Of a stretch of 64,000 bases of DNA, positions 24,909-32,622 are shown piece by piece. Under the pieces are notes generated by a model that had not been told where the DNA came from, did not search any database, and saw nothing but the letters and a program-made list of their open reading frames with translations. Position 1 is the stretch's first letter, and every line of letters begins with the position of its first letter. The stretch is from KBS50 sp042666615. GTDB taxonomy: Bacteria; Actinomycetota; Actinomycetes; Mycobacteriales; Micromonosporaceae. The position numbers were made by a program, and so were the translations under genes. The stretch lies in NCBI RefSeq assembly GCF_042666615.1, contig NZ_JBHTDD010000006.1, forward strand, positions 62,001 through 126,000, read 5' to 3'.

Positions 24909-24914
24909 TAAACT
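24909..24914 (+). promoter_or_regulatory. -10 box of leaderless XRE gene
   Basis: TAAACT followed by 6 nt and then ATG 24921, without a Shine-Dalgarno. Confidence 0.45.
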
Positions 24915-24920
24915 CGTATC

Positions 24921-25760
24921 ATGGGTACGCCGCTGGGGACCTTTCTCCGGGCCAAACGTGACAGCCTCCGACCCGAGGATCTGGGGCTGGCGGAGCACCA
25001 GAGACGACGTGCGCCGGGGCTACGCCGTTCGGAGTTGGCCAGTCGAGCCGGAATCAGTGTCGAATACCTCACCAGGATCGAACAGGGCCGCGACCGCAAC
25101 CCGTCCCGTTCCATCGTCAACGCCCTCGCCGACGCGCTGCAGCTCGATGCCGCCGAACGCACTTATCTCGACTACCTCGCCAAGATCAGCGGAGATGCGT
25201 GCGCCCGGCACGACCGTCCGGCGCCGCCCGAGCGCACGGTGCGACCGGCTGTCCACCAGATCCTCCAGCTTCTGGAGCCCGGCATCGCCTTCGTCACCAA
25301 CCGGCTCGGTGACATCCTGGCCCATACCAACGGATTTTCCACGGTCATGCGTGACACCGGTCTGCTGAGCACCGACCAACCCAACCTGACCCGATATGTC
25401 TTCACGCACCCCCGGGCCAGGACCATCCTCATCGACTGGGACCAGATCGCCGACGAGCAGGTCTTCAACCTGTGGCTGGGGCCGTCCACCGAGACCTTCG
25501 AATGGTTCACGGCCGAGTTCGCGGCTGTTGCCGGCGCCGAGTTCACCCGGCGCCTGCACCGTCACATTCCTCCGACCAGAACACCGCTGAGGATGGCGCA
25601 CCCCCAGGGTTACCAGCTGCGGTGGGATCGGGAGATGCTGGAGCTTCCCGCCCCAGACGCCCAACAGTTGATCATCCTCCTACCCGCCGACGATGCGACC
25701 GCCACCGCGGTCGATCACCTGGGCCGACACTCGCACCGCGCCACCCTCCGCGCAGTCTGA
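24921..25760 (+). CDS. XRE-family regulator with MmyB-like ligand-binding domain
   Basis: A 279-residue regulator. The N-terminal Cro/C1 helix-turn-helix includes RRAPGLRRSELASRAGISVE followed by YLTRIEQGRDRNPS. The rest is the MmyB/PAS-like domain common in actinobacterial and proteobacterial members: GIAFVTNRLGDILAHTNGFS, then TRYVFTHPRARTILIDWDQ and a C-terminal hydrophobic block. Such proteins typically control a divergent oxidoreductase and may bind fatty-acid-like ligands. Here the divergent operon encodes an FMN reductase and an aldo/keto reductase. The promoter appears leaderless. Confidence 0.9.
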   Translation: MGTPLGTFLRAKRDSLRPEDLGLAEHQRRRAPGLRRSELASRAGISVEYLTRIEQGRDRNPSRSIVNALADALQLDAAERTYLDYLAKISGDACARHDRPAPPERTVRPAVHQILQLLEPGIAFVTNRLGDILAHTNGFSTVMRDTGLLSTDQPNLTRYVFTHPRARTILIDWDQIADEQVFNLWLGPSTETFEWFTAEFAAVAGAEFTRRLHRHIPPTRTPLRMAHPQGYQLRWDREMLELPAPDAQQLIILLPADDATATAVDHLGRHSHRATLRAV

Positions 25761-25846
25761 CACCCGTCGTCGTATCGCAGCAGGTCGGCGCCGTCGGCAC
25801 GTGTCGCCTTCACCGGCGGAACACGCTCGTCGGCGGGCTGGCGGCG

Positions 25847-26320
25847 TCAGCCTTCCGGGTGTCCGCCGTAAACGCGGATCTTGTACTCGGTGGTCTCCAG
25901 CGCCAGGCCCAGCTCACGGATCTGCCGCGTGATTCGGTCGCGCTGGTCGAGCATGATGCGGCGGCGTTCCGGGATGGTGCTCGGGCCCTGCTCGACGAGC
26001 AGGATGTAGCGCTTGAGGTCGGTCATGGTCATGCCGGACAGGCGCATCCGGGTGAGGAAGACGAGACGGCGCAGGTCGGACGCGGAGTACTCGCGGTACC
26101 CGGAGGCGTTGCGCGCGGGTCGCACGAGTCCCTCCTGCTCGTAGTACCGGAGGGTGTGCGTCGACAGGCCGACAAGCCGGGCCGCCTCGGCGACACTGGT
26201 GGGCATCGCCGAGGCCTCGATCGTGGCGTCATCGAGCAGCTCGTGCAGCGCATCGATCGCCGACCATGATGATCCCTCGCTGGCAGCGAGGATGCGTTCG
26301 ACCAACGCCTCAGTGGCCAT
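25847..26320 (-). CDS. MerR-family transcriptional regulator
   Basis: A 157-residue regulator with a roughly 40-residue N-terminal extension before the MerR winged helix (TSVAEAARLVGLSTHTLRYY, then EQEGLVRPARNASGYREYSA), followed by a dimerisation helix. No conserved metal cysteines, so it belongs to the branch that often activates oxidoreductases. GTG 26323 immediately precedes ATG 26320. It is the second gene of an operon with the SDR gene, 18 bp downstream of it, and the operon promoter has the MerR layout, so feedback control is likely. Confidence 0.88.
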   Translation of the reverse strand: MATEALVERILAASEGSSWSAIDALHELLDDATIEASAMPTSVAEAARLVGLSTHTLRYYEQEGLVRPARNASGYREYSASDLRRLVFLTRMRLSGMTMTDLKRYILLVEQGPSTIPERRRIMLDQRDRITRQIRELGLALETTEYKIRVYGGHPEG

Positions 26321-26338
26321 CACCCCAGCGTACGGCGA

Positions 26339-27202
26339 TCAGAACGCGCGCACCGCGGGCGGCATGCCGGGAAAGTCCGCCGACTCGCTCACAGGCGCCC
26401 ATCTCTCGACGTCGTCGAGCGCACCACGGTAGACGCGGGTGAGGTTGCGAACCGCCTCGGCACCGAGGGGGAGCCGCAGCGGCGCGTCGGGAGTGTCAAG
26501 GATGTCGCGGATCACTCGGGCGGCGCGTGCCGGGTCGCCCTCCTGGATGCCGTCGGCCTCGATCATGTTCGCGCGCACGGCACCGATGACCTTGTCGTAT
26601 ATCGAACTCTGCCGCGCTGTTCTGAGCACATCGGCGGCGTTGAACGCAGTGCGGAAGCGACTGGGTTCAACGATGAGTACGCGGATGCCGAACGGTGCGA
26701 CCTCGCCAGCGAGCGCCTCCGACCAGCCCTCGAGCGCGAACTTGCCGGCTGAATAGCTGCCGACGGCGGGAAACGACATCCGCCCGCCCTGGCTGCTCAT
26801 CTGCACGATCGCACCCGAGCGACGCTCCCGCAGGTGGGGCAACAGGGCACGCACATAGGCGGCCGGACCGAACAGGTGCTGCTCGAGCATGGACCGCAGC
26901 GCGGCATCCGTGACCTCTTCGGCGGCGCCGACCTGTCCGGCGCCAGCATTGTTGACAAGCACGTCGACGCGCCCGAACGCCTCCAGCGCCCGTTGCACGA
27001 CGGCGGCCGCTCCCGCCGTGTCGCGCACATCGTGCTCAATGGCGAGGAACCGATCCCCGTACCGTGCCGTGAGCCCGTCGAACCGGTCGACCCGTCGCGC
27101 GGTTCCGATCACCTGCTCACCAGCCGTGAGCGCCGCCTCGGCGAGTGCCAGGCCGAGTCCCGAACTCGCGCCTGTGATGATCCAAACCTTCGTCGTGGTC
27201 AC
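26339..27202 (-). CDS. short-chain dehydrogenase/reductase
   Basis: A 287-residue classical SDR: TGASSGLGLALAEAAL for NADP binding, NNAG in VLVNNAGAGQVG, and the catalytic Ser in MSSQGG with YSAGK as YxxxK. Length and C-terminal region match the subgroup that MerR regulators control in actinobacteria. It starts at GTG 27202, which lies 7 nt after the -10 box of a MerR-type promoter, so the mRNA is probably leaderless. Substrate unknown. Confidence 0.9.
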   Translation of the reverse strand: MTTTKVWIITGASSGLGLALAEAALTAGEQVIGTARRVDRFDGLTARYGDRFLAIEHDVRDTAGAAAVVQRALEAFGRVDVLVNNAGAGQVGAAEEVTDAALRSMLEQHLFGPAAYVRALLPHLRERRSGAIVQMSSQGGRMSFPAVGSYSAGKFALEGWSEALAGEVAPFGIRVLIVEPSRFRTAFNAADVLRTARQSSIYDKVIGAVRANMIEADGIQEGDPARAARVIRDILDTPDAPLRLPLGAEAVRNLTRVYRGALDDVERWAPVSESADFPGMPPAVRAF

Positions 27203-27209
27203 GGCCTCG

Positions 27210-27240
27210 ACGCTAAAGCTTCGAGCGCGCTTGAAGGCAA
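27210..27240 (-). promoter_or_regulatory. MerR-type promoter with 19-bp spacer
   Basis: Minus strand: TTGCCT (27235-27240), exactly 19 bp, then TAGCGT (27210-27215). A near-perfect dyad CTTCAAGCG/CGCTCGAAG (27219-27236, one mismatch) fills the spacer. The SDR start codon follows 7 nt after the -10. Confidence 0.75.
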
Positions 27241-27284
27241 GCCGCGCTCAGATTCGGGCGGGGCGTTGAACCAGCCCGGATGCG

Positions 27285-28202
27285 TCACCGCCGCCGGACC
27301 GGCCGGGTCCGGCGGCGGTTGCGGCCCGGCTGCCGGTCACCGGACCCGTCCGGGCCGCCGATCGTGCTCCAGTGCGCCGGACGGCTCAGGCCCCGGGGCA
27401 GCCGGGTGGCGGCGTCCCCGCGCGCGGCGTCGAGCTGCGCCTGGACGACGAACAGCGCGTCGCGCAGGTCGGCGCCGGCGAGGTCGGCGCCCCGGGTGTC
27501 GGCACCGATGAGATCGGCCAGCCGCAGATCCGCACCGCGCAGATCCGCCCCGATCAGGTACGCCCCGCGCAGGGTGGCGCCGCGCAGATCCGCCCGGCGC
27601 AGCTTCGCCCCGATCAGTTCGGCGCCCCGGTGGTCCGCGGTCCGACCGGACACCGGAGCGCGGGCGAGCTCGCTGGCCCACGTCAGCAGCGCGTTGGCCC
27701 GCTCCCGGTGGGCGGGCACATCCGCGTCCAGCACCACCTCGGGGCGTTCCCCGGTCAGCGCCACCAGCTCGGCGATCAGGGTGTCCATCTCGGCGTACGC
27801 CGGAACCGCCGCGGCCAGCGCACGCGCCTCCATCAGATACCGGAGCAGCTCGTGCAGGGAACGCATGACCGCGAACACGTCGAACATCTGGGCGGCGGTC
27901 TCCGGGGCGGCCCGCCAGTCCCGACCACCGAAGGTGACCTGCGCCACCTGCTGCCCCGCGCCGAAGCAGTCGAACACCGTACAGCCGGGAAAGCCGCTCT
28001 CGCGGAGCCGGCTGTGGATGCCGCAGCGGAAGTCGGTGCCCAGATTGGGACACGGCCGGCCGGCCGGCTTGTCCAGCGCGAAGTCGGCGGACGCCGCGAA
28101 CGCCGGTGCCACGCAACACAACCCGAAGCACCGCGCGCAGTCGGCGCGCAGCGGCTCCTGGCGGCCGATGACCACCGGCACGGGCTGGCGTTGCTCCGAC
28201 AT
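27285..28202 (-). CDS. pentapeptide-repeat protein with Cys-rich N-terminus
   Basis: A 305-residue cytosolic protein. The N-terminal part has clustered cysteines (CARCFGLCC, CPNLGTDFRCGIH, CTVFDCFG) that could bind metal. The C-terminal part is a run of A(D/N)LxG-type pentapeptides (LIGADLRGADLRLADLIGAD and neighbours) forming a short right-handed quadrilateral helix. Family members can mimic DNA and protect gyrase, but many have other roles. The Arg-rich tail ends at a hairpin (27288-27318) that overlaps the last codons and may terminate transcription. The start is ATG 28202; a divergent P-loop kinase gene starts 86 bp away. Confidence 0.8.
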   Translation of the reverse strand: MSEQRQPVPVVIGRQEPLRADCARCFGLCCVAPAFAASADFALDKPAGRPCPNLGTDFRCGIHSRLRESGFPGCTVFDCFGAGQQVAQVTFGGRDWRAAPETAAQMFDVFAVMRSLHELLRYLMEARALAAAVPAYAEMDTLIAELVALTGERPEVVLDADVPAHRERANALLTWASELARAPVSGRTADHRGAELIGAKLRRADLRGATLRGAYLIGADLRGADLRLADLIGADTRGADLAGADLRDALFVVQAQLDAARGDAATRLPRGLSRPAHWSTIGGPDGSGDRQPGRNRRRTRPVRRR

Positions 28203-28287
28203 GGTCGACACACTCCTCGCGCGATGGACGACCGACAACGGTAGCCCGGCGGCCGGATCCGGTGCCGGTCGACCTACCGTTCTGGGC

Positions 28288-28842
28288 ATGACGCCACCAT
28301 CCGCACCCCCGCCGTTCGTCGTGGTGACCGGCGGGCCGGGCGCCGGCAAGAGCACCCTGCTGGAAGCGTTGGCCACCGCCGGCTGCGCCACCGTCGCCGA
28401 GGCTGGCCGGGCGATCATCCAGGACCAGACGTTGATCGGCGGGCGGGCGCTGCACACCGCCGACACGGTGCTCTACGCGGAGTTGATGCTCAGTTGGGAG
28501 ATGCGTTCCCACCGCGAGGCTGCCGCCCTGCCCGGCCCGGTGTTCTTCGACCGGGGCGTGCCCGACCTGGTCGGGTACCACCTGCTGCTCGGGCGGGACG
28601 TACCGGAGCACGTGACGACGGCGGCCCGGCTGTTCCGATACCAGCCGGTGGTGTTCGTCGCGCCGCCCTGGCCCGACATCTACGCGCACGACGAGGAGCG
28701 GAAACAGGACTTCGCCGAGGCGGTGCGCACCCACGACGCCGTGGTGGAGGGCTACCGCCGGCACGGGTACGACCTGGTCGCCCTGCCGAAGGCGGACGTC
28801 GCGGCGCGGGTCGACTTCGTCCTCGATCGACTCGGCGGCTGA
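28288..28842 (+). CDS. P-loop ATPase/kinase-like protein (AAA_28 type)
   Basis: A 184-residue nucleotide-binding protein. The Walker A motif TGGPGAGKST is at residues 14-23; FFDRGVPDLVGYHL carries the Asp-Arg lid motif of this group, and YDLVALPKADVAARVDF ends the core. It resembles predicted ATPases of the zeta-toxin/shikimate-kinase-like P-loop branch often called AAA_28. The phosphate acceptor is unknown. ATG 28288 is chosen because the P-loop follows within 15 residues. Confidence 0.8.
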   Translation: MTPPSAPPPFVVVTGGPGAGKSTLLEALATAGCATVAEAGRAIIQDQTLIGGRALHTADTVLYAELMLSWEMRSHREAAALPGPVFFDRGVPDLVGYHLLLGRDVPEHVTTAARLFRYQPVVFVAPPWPDIYAHDEERKQDFAEAVRTHDAVVEGYRRHGYDLVALPKADVAARVDFVLDRLGG

Positions 28843-28985
28843 CCGCGCGACACCTGTCCCGCCACGCCCCCGGGGGCAGCCGACACAGGTTCCCGGCCAG
28901 CCGCACGAAGCCACGGCAGCCGGCATGGCGGAAATATGCCGCGCGGCCGGTGCCCCGGGCCTGCCAGGATCGGTGCGTGACCCTG

Positions 28986-29555
28986 ATGACCATCGGATCG
29001 TGGACCGTCACCCCCACGGCCGTCACCGAGCCTCGCAGCGCCGCGATCCTGCGCGACTACATCGCGGACATCGCCGGACGGTACTGGAACCGCGAGTTGG
29101 CACCCGACGAGATCGACGCCGTGCTGGTCGACCACCCGAGTGACGACCTGGCGCCGCCGACGGGGATCTTCCTGCTGGCCGACCCCACCGATCCGGGGCC
29201 CGAAGCCGACGGGACGCGCGCCGCCGACGGGACGCGCGCCGCCGACGTGGCCGGCGGTGGGGGTGAGGTGGGCGATCCGGCGGGTTGTGTCGGGATCCGC
29301 CTGCTCGGCGGAGGGGTCGCGGAGCTGAGCCGGCTCTACGTCCGACCCGCACACCGTGGCCGCGGCTGTGGCGTGGCGCTGCTCGACGCCGCCGAACGGA
29401 CCGCCAGACGCTCCGGCGCCGACCGGATGCGTCTGGACACCCGCAGCGACCTCGTGGAGGCACGCGCGATGTACGCCCGACACGGCTACGTCGAGGGCCC
29501 ACCGCACAACACCGACCCGTACGCCGACCACTGGTTCACCAAGCGGCTCGGCTGA
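28986..29555 (+). CDS. GNAT-family N-acetyltransferase
   Basis: A 189-residue acetyl-CoA-dependent acetyltransferase. Motif A is VAELSRLYVRPAHRGRGCG, giving the RGxGxG-like pyrophosphate loop, followed by LDAAERTARRSGADRMRLDT and the C-terminal YARHGYVEGP. GTG 28977 is an alternative start three codons upstream. An 18-bp in-frame tandem duplication gives DGTRAADGTRAAD in a loop around residue 76-88, probably harmless. Acceptor substrate unknown. Confidence 0.85.
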   Translation: MTIGSWTVTPTAVTEPRSAAILRDYIADIAGRYWNRELAPDEIDAVLVDHPSDDLAPPTGIFLLADPTDPGPEADGTRAADGTRAADVAGGGGEVGDPAGCVGIRLLGGGVAELSRLYVRPAHRGRGCGVALLDAAERTARRSGADRMRLDTRSDLVEARAMYARHGYVEGPPHNTDPYADHWFTKRLG

Positions 29556-29571
29556 GCCCGGTCCTCCTTTC

Positions 29572-30309
29572 TCACGGCGTGCCGCCGTCGGACCCGGCGT
29601 CCACGCCGGATCCGAATCCGGCGTCCAGGCCGGAGCCGCGGGCCTGCCGGGCGGCGGCGTAGCTCACCGCCCGCAGCCGGGCGACGGGGTCCGGCAGGAA
29701 CAGCCCCGGCAGGGGATGCCGCACCGGGTCGAAGGTGACGGGTGGATCCCCGGCCGGCCGGGTCAGCTCGACCGTGCCGAACGGCCGCCAGCGGCTGCCC
29801 GGGGTGGCAGCGGCGAGCACGAAGCGGAGCTGGTCGCCGGCCGCGTTGGTGATCCGGTCCGGCAACGCGGCGAGCAGCACCGCTCCGCGACGGTCCCGGT
29901 ACGGGAACAACGTGCTGTAGACAGCCCGGCCGGCCGCCACCCGGGGCAGCATCAGATGCCGGGCCACCGGGGCCAGTCCGGTGGTGGACAGCAGCAGATC
30001 GCAGGGCCGCCCCTCGGGGCCCGGGAAGCGCAGTGCCAGCCCGAGCACGTCCGGCAGCGGCCACGGCAGGCCCACCGCCCGGGACAGCCGGCCGATGCCC
30101 TCCTCCTCGCCACCCTCGGTGAGCCACGGCGTGGACCAGGGCCCGGCGACGCCGGCCCGGTGGAACCGGGCGGCGTACACCGAGCCGGGGGTGTGGATCG
30201 GCTTGTCGTGCCGTACCCGGCTCAGTCCGGCGAACAGGCCGCCGAGGGCGCTGGCCGCCGCGTCCAGCACACCGGTCCGGTCGCGCAGGACCGGGCTTGT
30301 CGTCGCCAT
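29572..30309 (-). CDS. conserved actinobacterial protein, sometimes labelled phosphodiesterase
   Basis: A 245-residue protein with no signal peptide. The conserved core reads VYAARFHRAGVAGPWSTPWL, GIGRLSRAVGLPWPLPDVLG, LALRFPGPEGRPCDLLLSTT and ends FDPVRHPLPGLFLPDPVARL. I recall close relatives in Streptomyces annotated as phosphodiesterase, but no phosphodiesterase motif is visible, so the label should not be trusted. The tail is a low-complexity Gly/Asp/Ser run. It starts at ATG 30309 and is monocistronic. Confidence 0.6.
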   Translation of the reverse strand: MATTSPVLRDRTGVLDAAASALGGLFAGLSRVRHDKPIHTPGSVYAARFHRAGVAGPWSTPWLTEGGEEEGIGRLSRAVGLPWPLPDVLGLALRFPGPEGRPCDLLLSTTGLAPVARHLMLPRVAAGRAVYSTLFPYRDRRGAVLLAALPDRITNAAGDQLRFVLAAATPGSRWRPFGTVELTRPAGDPPVTFDPVRHPLPGLFLPDPVARLRAVSYAAARQARGSGLDAGFGSGVDAGSDGGTP

Positions 30310-30489
30310 GGCGGCTGCGGTACCCCATCCGTCGCACCCCAACCTTGTCGCGGTTGCGGCACCGGCACGGCCGCCCGGCAGTTCCAGGCCGCGGGCTGGG
30401 TCCGGCGCACCGCGTCGCGGGTCCGGCGACCGCGTCGCATCCGGCCCCCGTCGTGTTTCTGGCCGGGAGACCCCGGGTAGGCGACGGAC

Positions 30490-30756
30490 ATGGCGAATGA
30501 CGAGGTTATTCTGCTCGGCGGCCCGCGGGACGGCAGTTCCGCCGCCGCCAGCGGGCAAGGACTGTTGGAGATCGAGATCGACGGGATGATCCACCGGTAC
30601 ATCCCCACCACGCAGGAGCGCGAACACGACGGCCGGCGGCTGCCGGTCTACAACTACGACGGCATGGTAGCCCCGGACGGCGGCCAGCCGGGGGTCGAGA
30701 ACCCGGAGAACCGGGTGGCCTCGCCCCTCGCCGAGTCCGGAGAAGCGACCGGCTGA
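30490..30756 (+). CDS. small hypothetical protein
   Basis: An 88-residue acidic protein: DEVILLGGPRDGSS at the N-terminus, IEIDGMIHRYIPTTQEREHD, then LPVYNYDGMVAPDG. A two-strand core is plausible. No known domain. The strong terminator directly after its stop codon supports a real transcription unit. Confidence 0.6.
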   Translation: MANDEVILLGGPRDGSSAAASGQGLLEIEIDGMIHRYIPTTQEREHDGRRLPVYNYDGMVAPDGGQPGVENPENRVASPLAESGEATG

Positions 30757-30827
30757 CCTCCCGACACGTCACGAAACCCGGTCCGGTGACTCCGATCACG
30801 GACCGGGTTTCGCGACGTGTCGGGAGG
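30757..30827 (+). terminator. 29-bp stem terminator
   Basis: Arms 30757-30785 and 30799-30827 pair over 29 bp with a single mismatch around a 13-nt loop. It begins at the base after the TGA of the small gene. No U-tract follows, as is usual in actinomycetes. Confidence 0.75.
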
Positions 30828-30885
30828 CGGTGAAACCGGCGTGAAACCGCGGTGAGTCCGGCCCGACGCACGCTCTTCCTGGTCA

Positions 30886-30904
30886 TGGCAGCACTGCCAC
30901 AGTG
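30886..30904. promoter_or_regulatory. overlapping dyads upstream of ABC ATPase fragment
   Basis: TGGCAG-CA-CTGCCA (30886-30899) overlaps CACTG-CCA-CAGTG (30892-30904). They lie 18 bp before the GTG of the truncated DrrA-like gene and may be the operator left from a repressor-controlled efflux operon. Confidence 0.4.
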
Positions 30905-30921
30905 TCAGGAAGGGAGCGGGT

Positions 30922-31205
30922 GTGACCACACGCCCATCGGCCATCGCGGTGACCGGGCTACGCAAGTCCTTCGGTGCCCACGTCGTCCTCGACGGCATCG
31001 ACTTCACCGTCCCGACCGGGACGGTCTTCGCGCTGCTCGGTCCGAACGGTGCCGGCAAGACAACCACCGTCCAGATCCTGTCCACGCTGATCCGCGCGGA
31101 CGGTGGAGAGGCCCGGGTCGCCGACCACGACGTGGCCCGGGAGCCGGACGCGGTCCGCGCCGCGATCGGCGTGACCGGGCAGTTCGCGGCAGTCGACGGC
31201 CTGCT
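30922..31205 (+). pseudogene. DrrA-like ABC transporter ATPase, truncated after about 95 residues
   Basis: Start of an antibiotic-exporter ATPase of the DrrA type: GTG 30922 behind GGAAGGGAG, IAVTGLRKSFGAHVVLDGID, the Walker A GPNGAGKTTT, then ILSTLIRADGGEARVADHDV and the GVTGQFAAVDGLL stretch that includes the Q-loop glutamine. The similarity stops at about 31205, where antisense sequence of a BTAD regulator begins. The ABC signature, Walker B and H-loop are all missing. The open frame runs on to 31557 as nonsense. Confidence 0.75.
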
Positions 31206-31795
31206 CGCCTCGTCGAGCGCCCCGAGCCGGATGGTGGCCAGCGCCAGCCAGGCATGGTCGGCGTGCAGCCGGGTGAGCGGGTCGACGGCCTCGGTGAACC
31301 GGTCGAGCCGGGCCAGCGCCAGCGCGCGTTCCCGTACCAGCGCCTGGTGGATGGCCCTCCGGTCGGCCCGCAGCCTCGCCAGCGGGTCGTCGTGCCGACC
31401 GGCGTCCTCGGTCAGGCCGGCGCAGAGCGCGAGGCCGGCCTCGGCCTCGGCGAGCGCCTCCGGGTGGTCGCCGGCGCGGGCGTGCCGGGCGGCCTGCGCC
31501 GCGTGCCGGAGGACGGCGGCGGCGTCGACCTGGTCCTTCCGCAGGGTGAGCCGGTAGCCGGTGCGGGTGCTGGCGATGGCCTCGGCCCCGAGTTGGCCGC
31601 GGGCGCGGAAGACGAGGACCTGGAGGGCCTTGGTGGGGTGCTCGGGCTGCCGGTCCGGCCACAGTGCCTCGACCAGCCGGGCGGTGCCGTGCGCAGATCG
31701 GCGGCGAGCAGGGCCAGCAGCGCGTGCAGCCGCGGACCGGCGATCTCCTGGTCCCGGAACGCCACCCGACTCAGCAGGGTCAGCTCGGTGCCCAC
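31205..31795 (-). pseudogene. BTAD/SARP-type regulator fragment, frameshifted and 3'-truncated
   Basis: N-terminal part of a regulator with an OmpR-like winged helix plus bacterial transcriptional activator domain, as in AfsR/SARP proteins. GTG 31795 begins VGTELTLLSRVAFRDQEIAG, RLHALLALLAADLR. After a frameshift near 31690 the match continues with LVEALWPDRQPEHPTKALQV, IASTRTGYRLTL and BTAD helices RLRADRRAIHQALVRERALA. It ends at about 31205, where DrrA-like sequence lies on the opposite strand. A deletion or inversion has joined the two broken genes tail to tail. Confidence 0.65.
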
Positions 31796-31954
31796 CCGAC
31801 CAGCTCCCTTCCGCGTCGGCGTAGCGCCATCGGAGCGTACTGCGCGGCGGCGAACGGGCGGTCCGAGCTGCGCCGGGGTGTTTCCGGACACGGCCCGGGG
31901 GTATCGCCGCCGGCGACTTGACGACGGCGCGGGGACGAGCTAAATAAGAAGAGG

Positions 31955-31979
31955 AAGTTGAGCCGGGGAGGCTCAACTT
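31955..31979. promoter_or_regulatory. HAIR-like heat-shock operator
   Basis: Perfect inverted repeat AAGTTGAGCC-N5-GGCTCAACTT (31955-31964 and 31970-31979). Its core TTGAG-N9-CTCAA has the spacing of the HspR-bound HAIR element, 50 bp upstream of the Hsp20 start codon. Confidence 0.7.
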
Positions 31980-32029
31980 AGCGGTCAACCTGAGCTTTGG
32001 AACGTAGAGAGCATCGAGGAGGCGCAGCG

Positions 32030-32455
32030 ATGTTGATGCGTACCGACCCCTTCCGTGAGATGGACCGGCTCGCGGAGCAGTTCTTCGGCACCACCACCCG
32101 CCCGGCCGTCATGCACCTGGACGCCTACCGGGACGGTGACTGGTTCTACGCCGCGTTCGACCTGCCGGGCGTTGACCCGGAGTCGATCGACTGCACGGTC
32201 GAGCGCAACGTGTTGACGGTCAGGGCCGAGCGTCGCCGGCCGACCGGCGACAAGGTCGAGCTGGTGGCGGCGGAGCGGCCGATGGGGGTGTTCACCCGGC
32301 AGCTCTTCCTGGGCGACACGCTCGACACCGACAAGCTGGAGGCCGGTTACGAGAACGGCGTGCTGACCCTGCGGATCCCGGTCGCGGAGCGGGCCAAGCC
32401 GCGCCGGGTGAACATCTCCACCTCCGACAACGGCCGCCGCGAGATCCGCTCCTGA
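32030..32455 (+). CDS. Hsp20-family small heat-shock protein
   Basis: A 141-residue cytosolic holdase chaperone. The alpha-crystallin domain runs from about residue 35 (YRDGDWFYAAFDLPGVDPES) to the conserved GVLTLRIPVAE, where the family motif is GxLTLxxPV; the N-terminal MRTDPFREMDRLAEQFFG is typical of actinobacterial Hsp18. The ATG at 32030 follows GAGGAGG by seven bases. The upstream HAIR-like dyad implies HspR or similar repression released by heat. Confidence 0.93.
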   Translation: MLMRTDPFREMDRLAEQFFGTTTRPAVMHLDAYRDGDWFYAAFDLPGVDPESIDCTVERNVLTVRAERRRPTGDKVELVAAERPMGVFTRQLFLGDTLDTDKLEAGYENGVLTLRIPVAERAKPRRVNISTSDNGRREIRS

Positions 32456-32484
32456 CCCCCGCAAAGCGAGCTGTTGGCAACAGT

Positions 32485-32518
32485 GTCGGCGGCGTACCGA
32501 GCCCGGGACGCCGCCGAC
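32485..32518. terminator. bidirectional hairpin terminator
   Basis: GTCGGCGGCGT (32485-32495) pairs perfectly with ACGCCGCCGAC (32508-32518) around a 12-nt loop, between the convergent Hsp20 and polymerase genes. Confidence 0.6.
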
Positions 32519-32622
32519 GCATTCCCGCAGTCCCCGGGCGCCAGATCAACTCCTGTGTTGGCGTGTCGATCACCGGGTAGCCGACGAGCGCACTCTCGCT
32601 GCCGTGCCGTGTTGGCCGCCCG

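Noticed and set aside
27337..28926. 529-codon minus-strand frame
   Set aside because: Shifted reading of the pentapeptide-repeat gene joined to antisense of the P-loop kinase gene.
31412..31988. Open frames extending upstream of the BTAD fragment
   Set aside because: The sequence upstream of GTG 31795 is not conserved and runs into the HAIR region.
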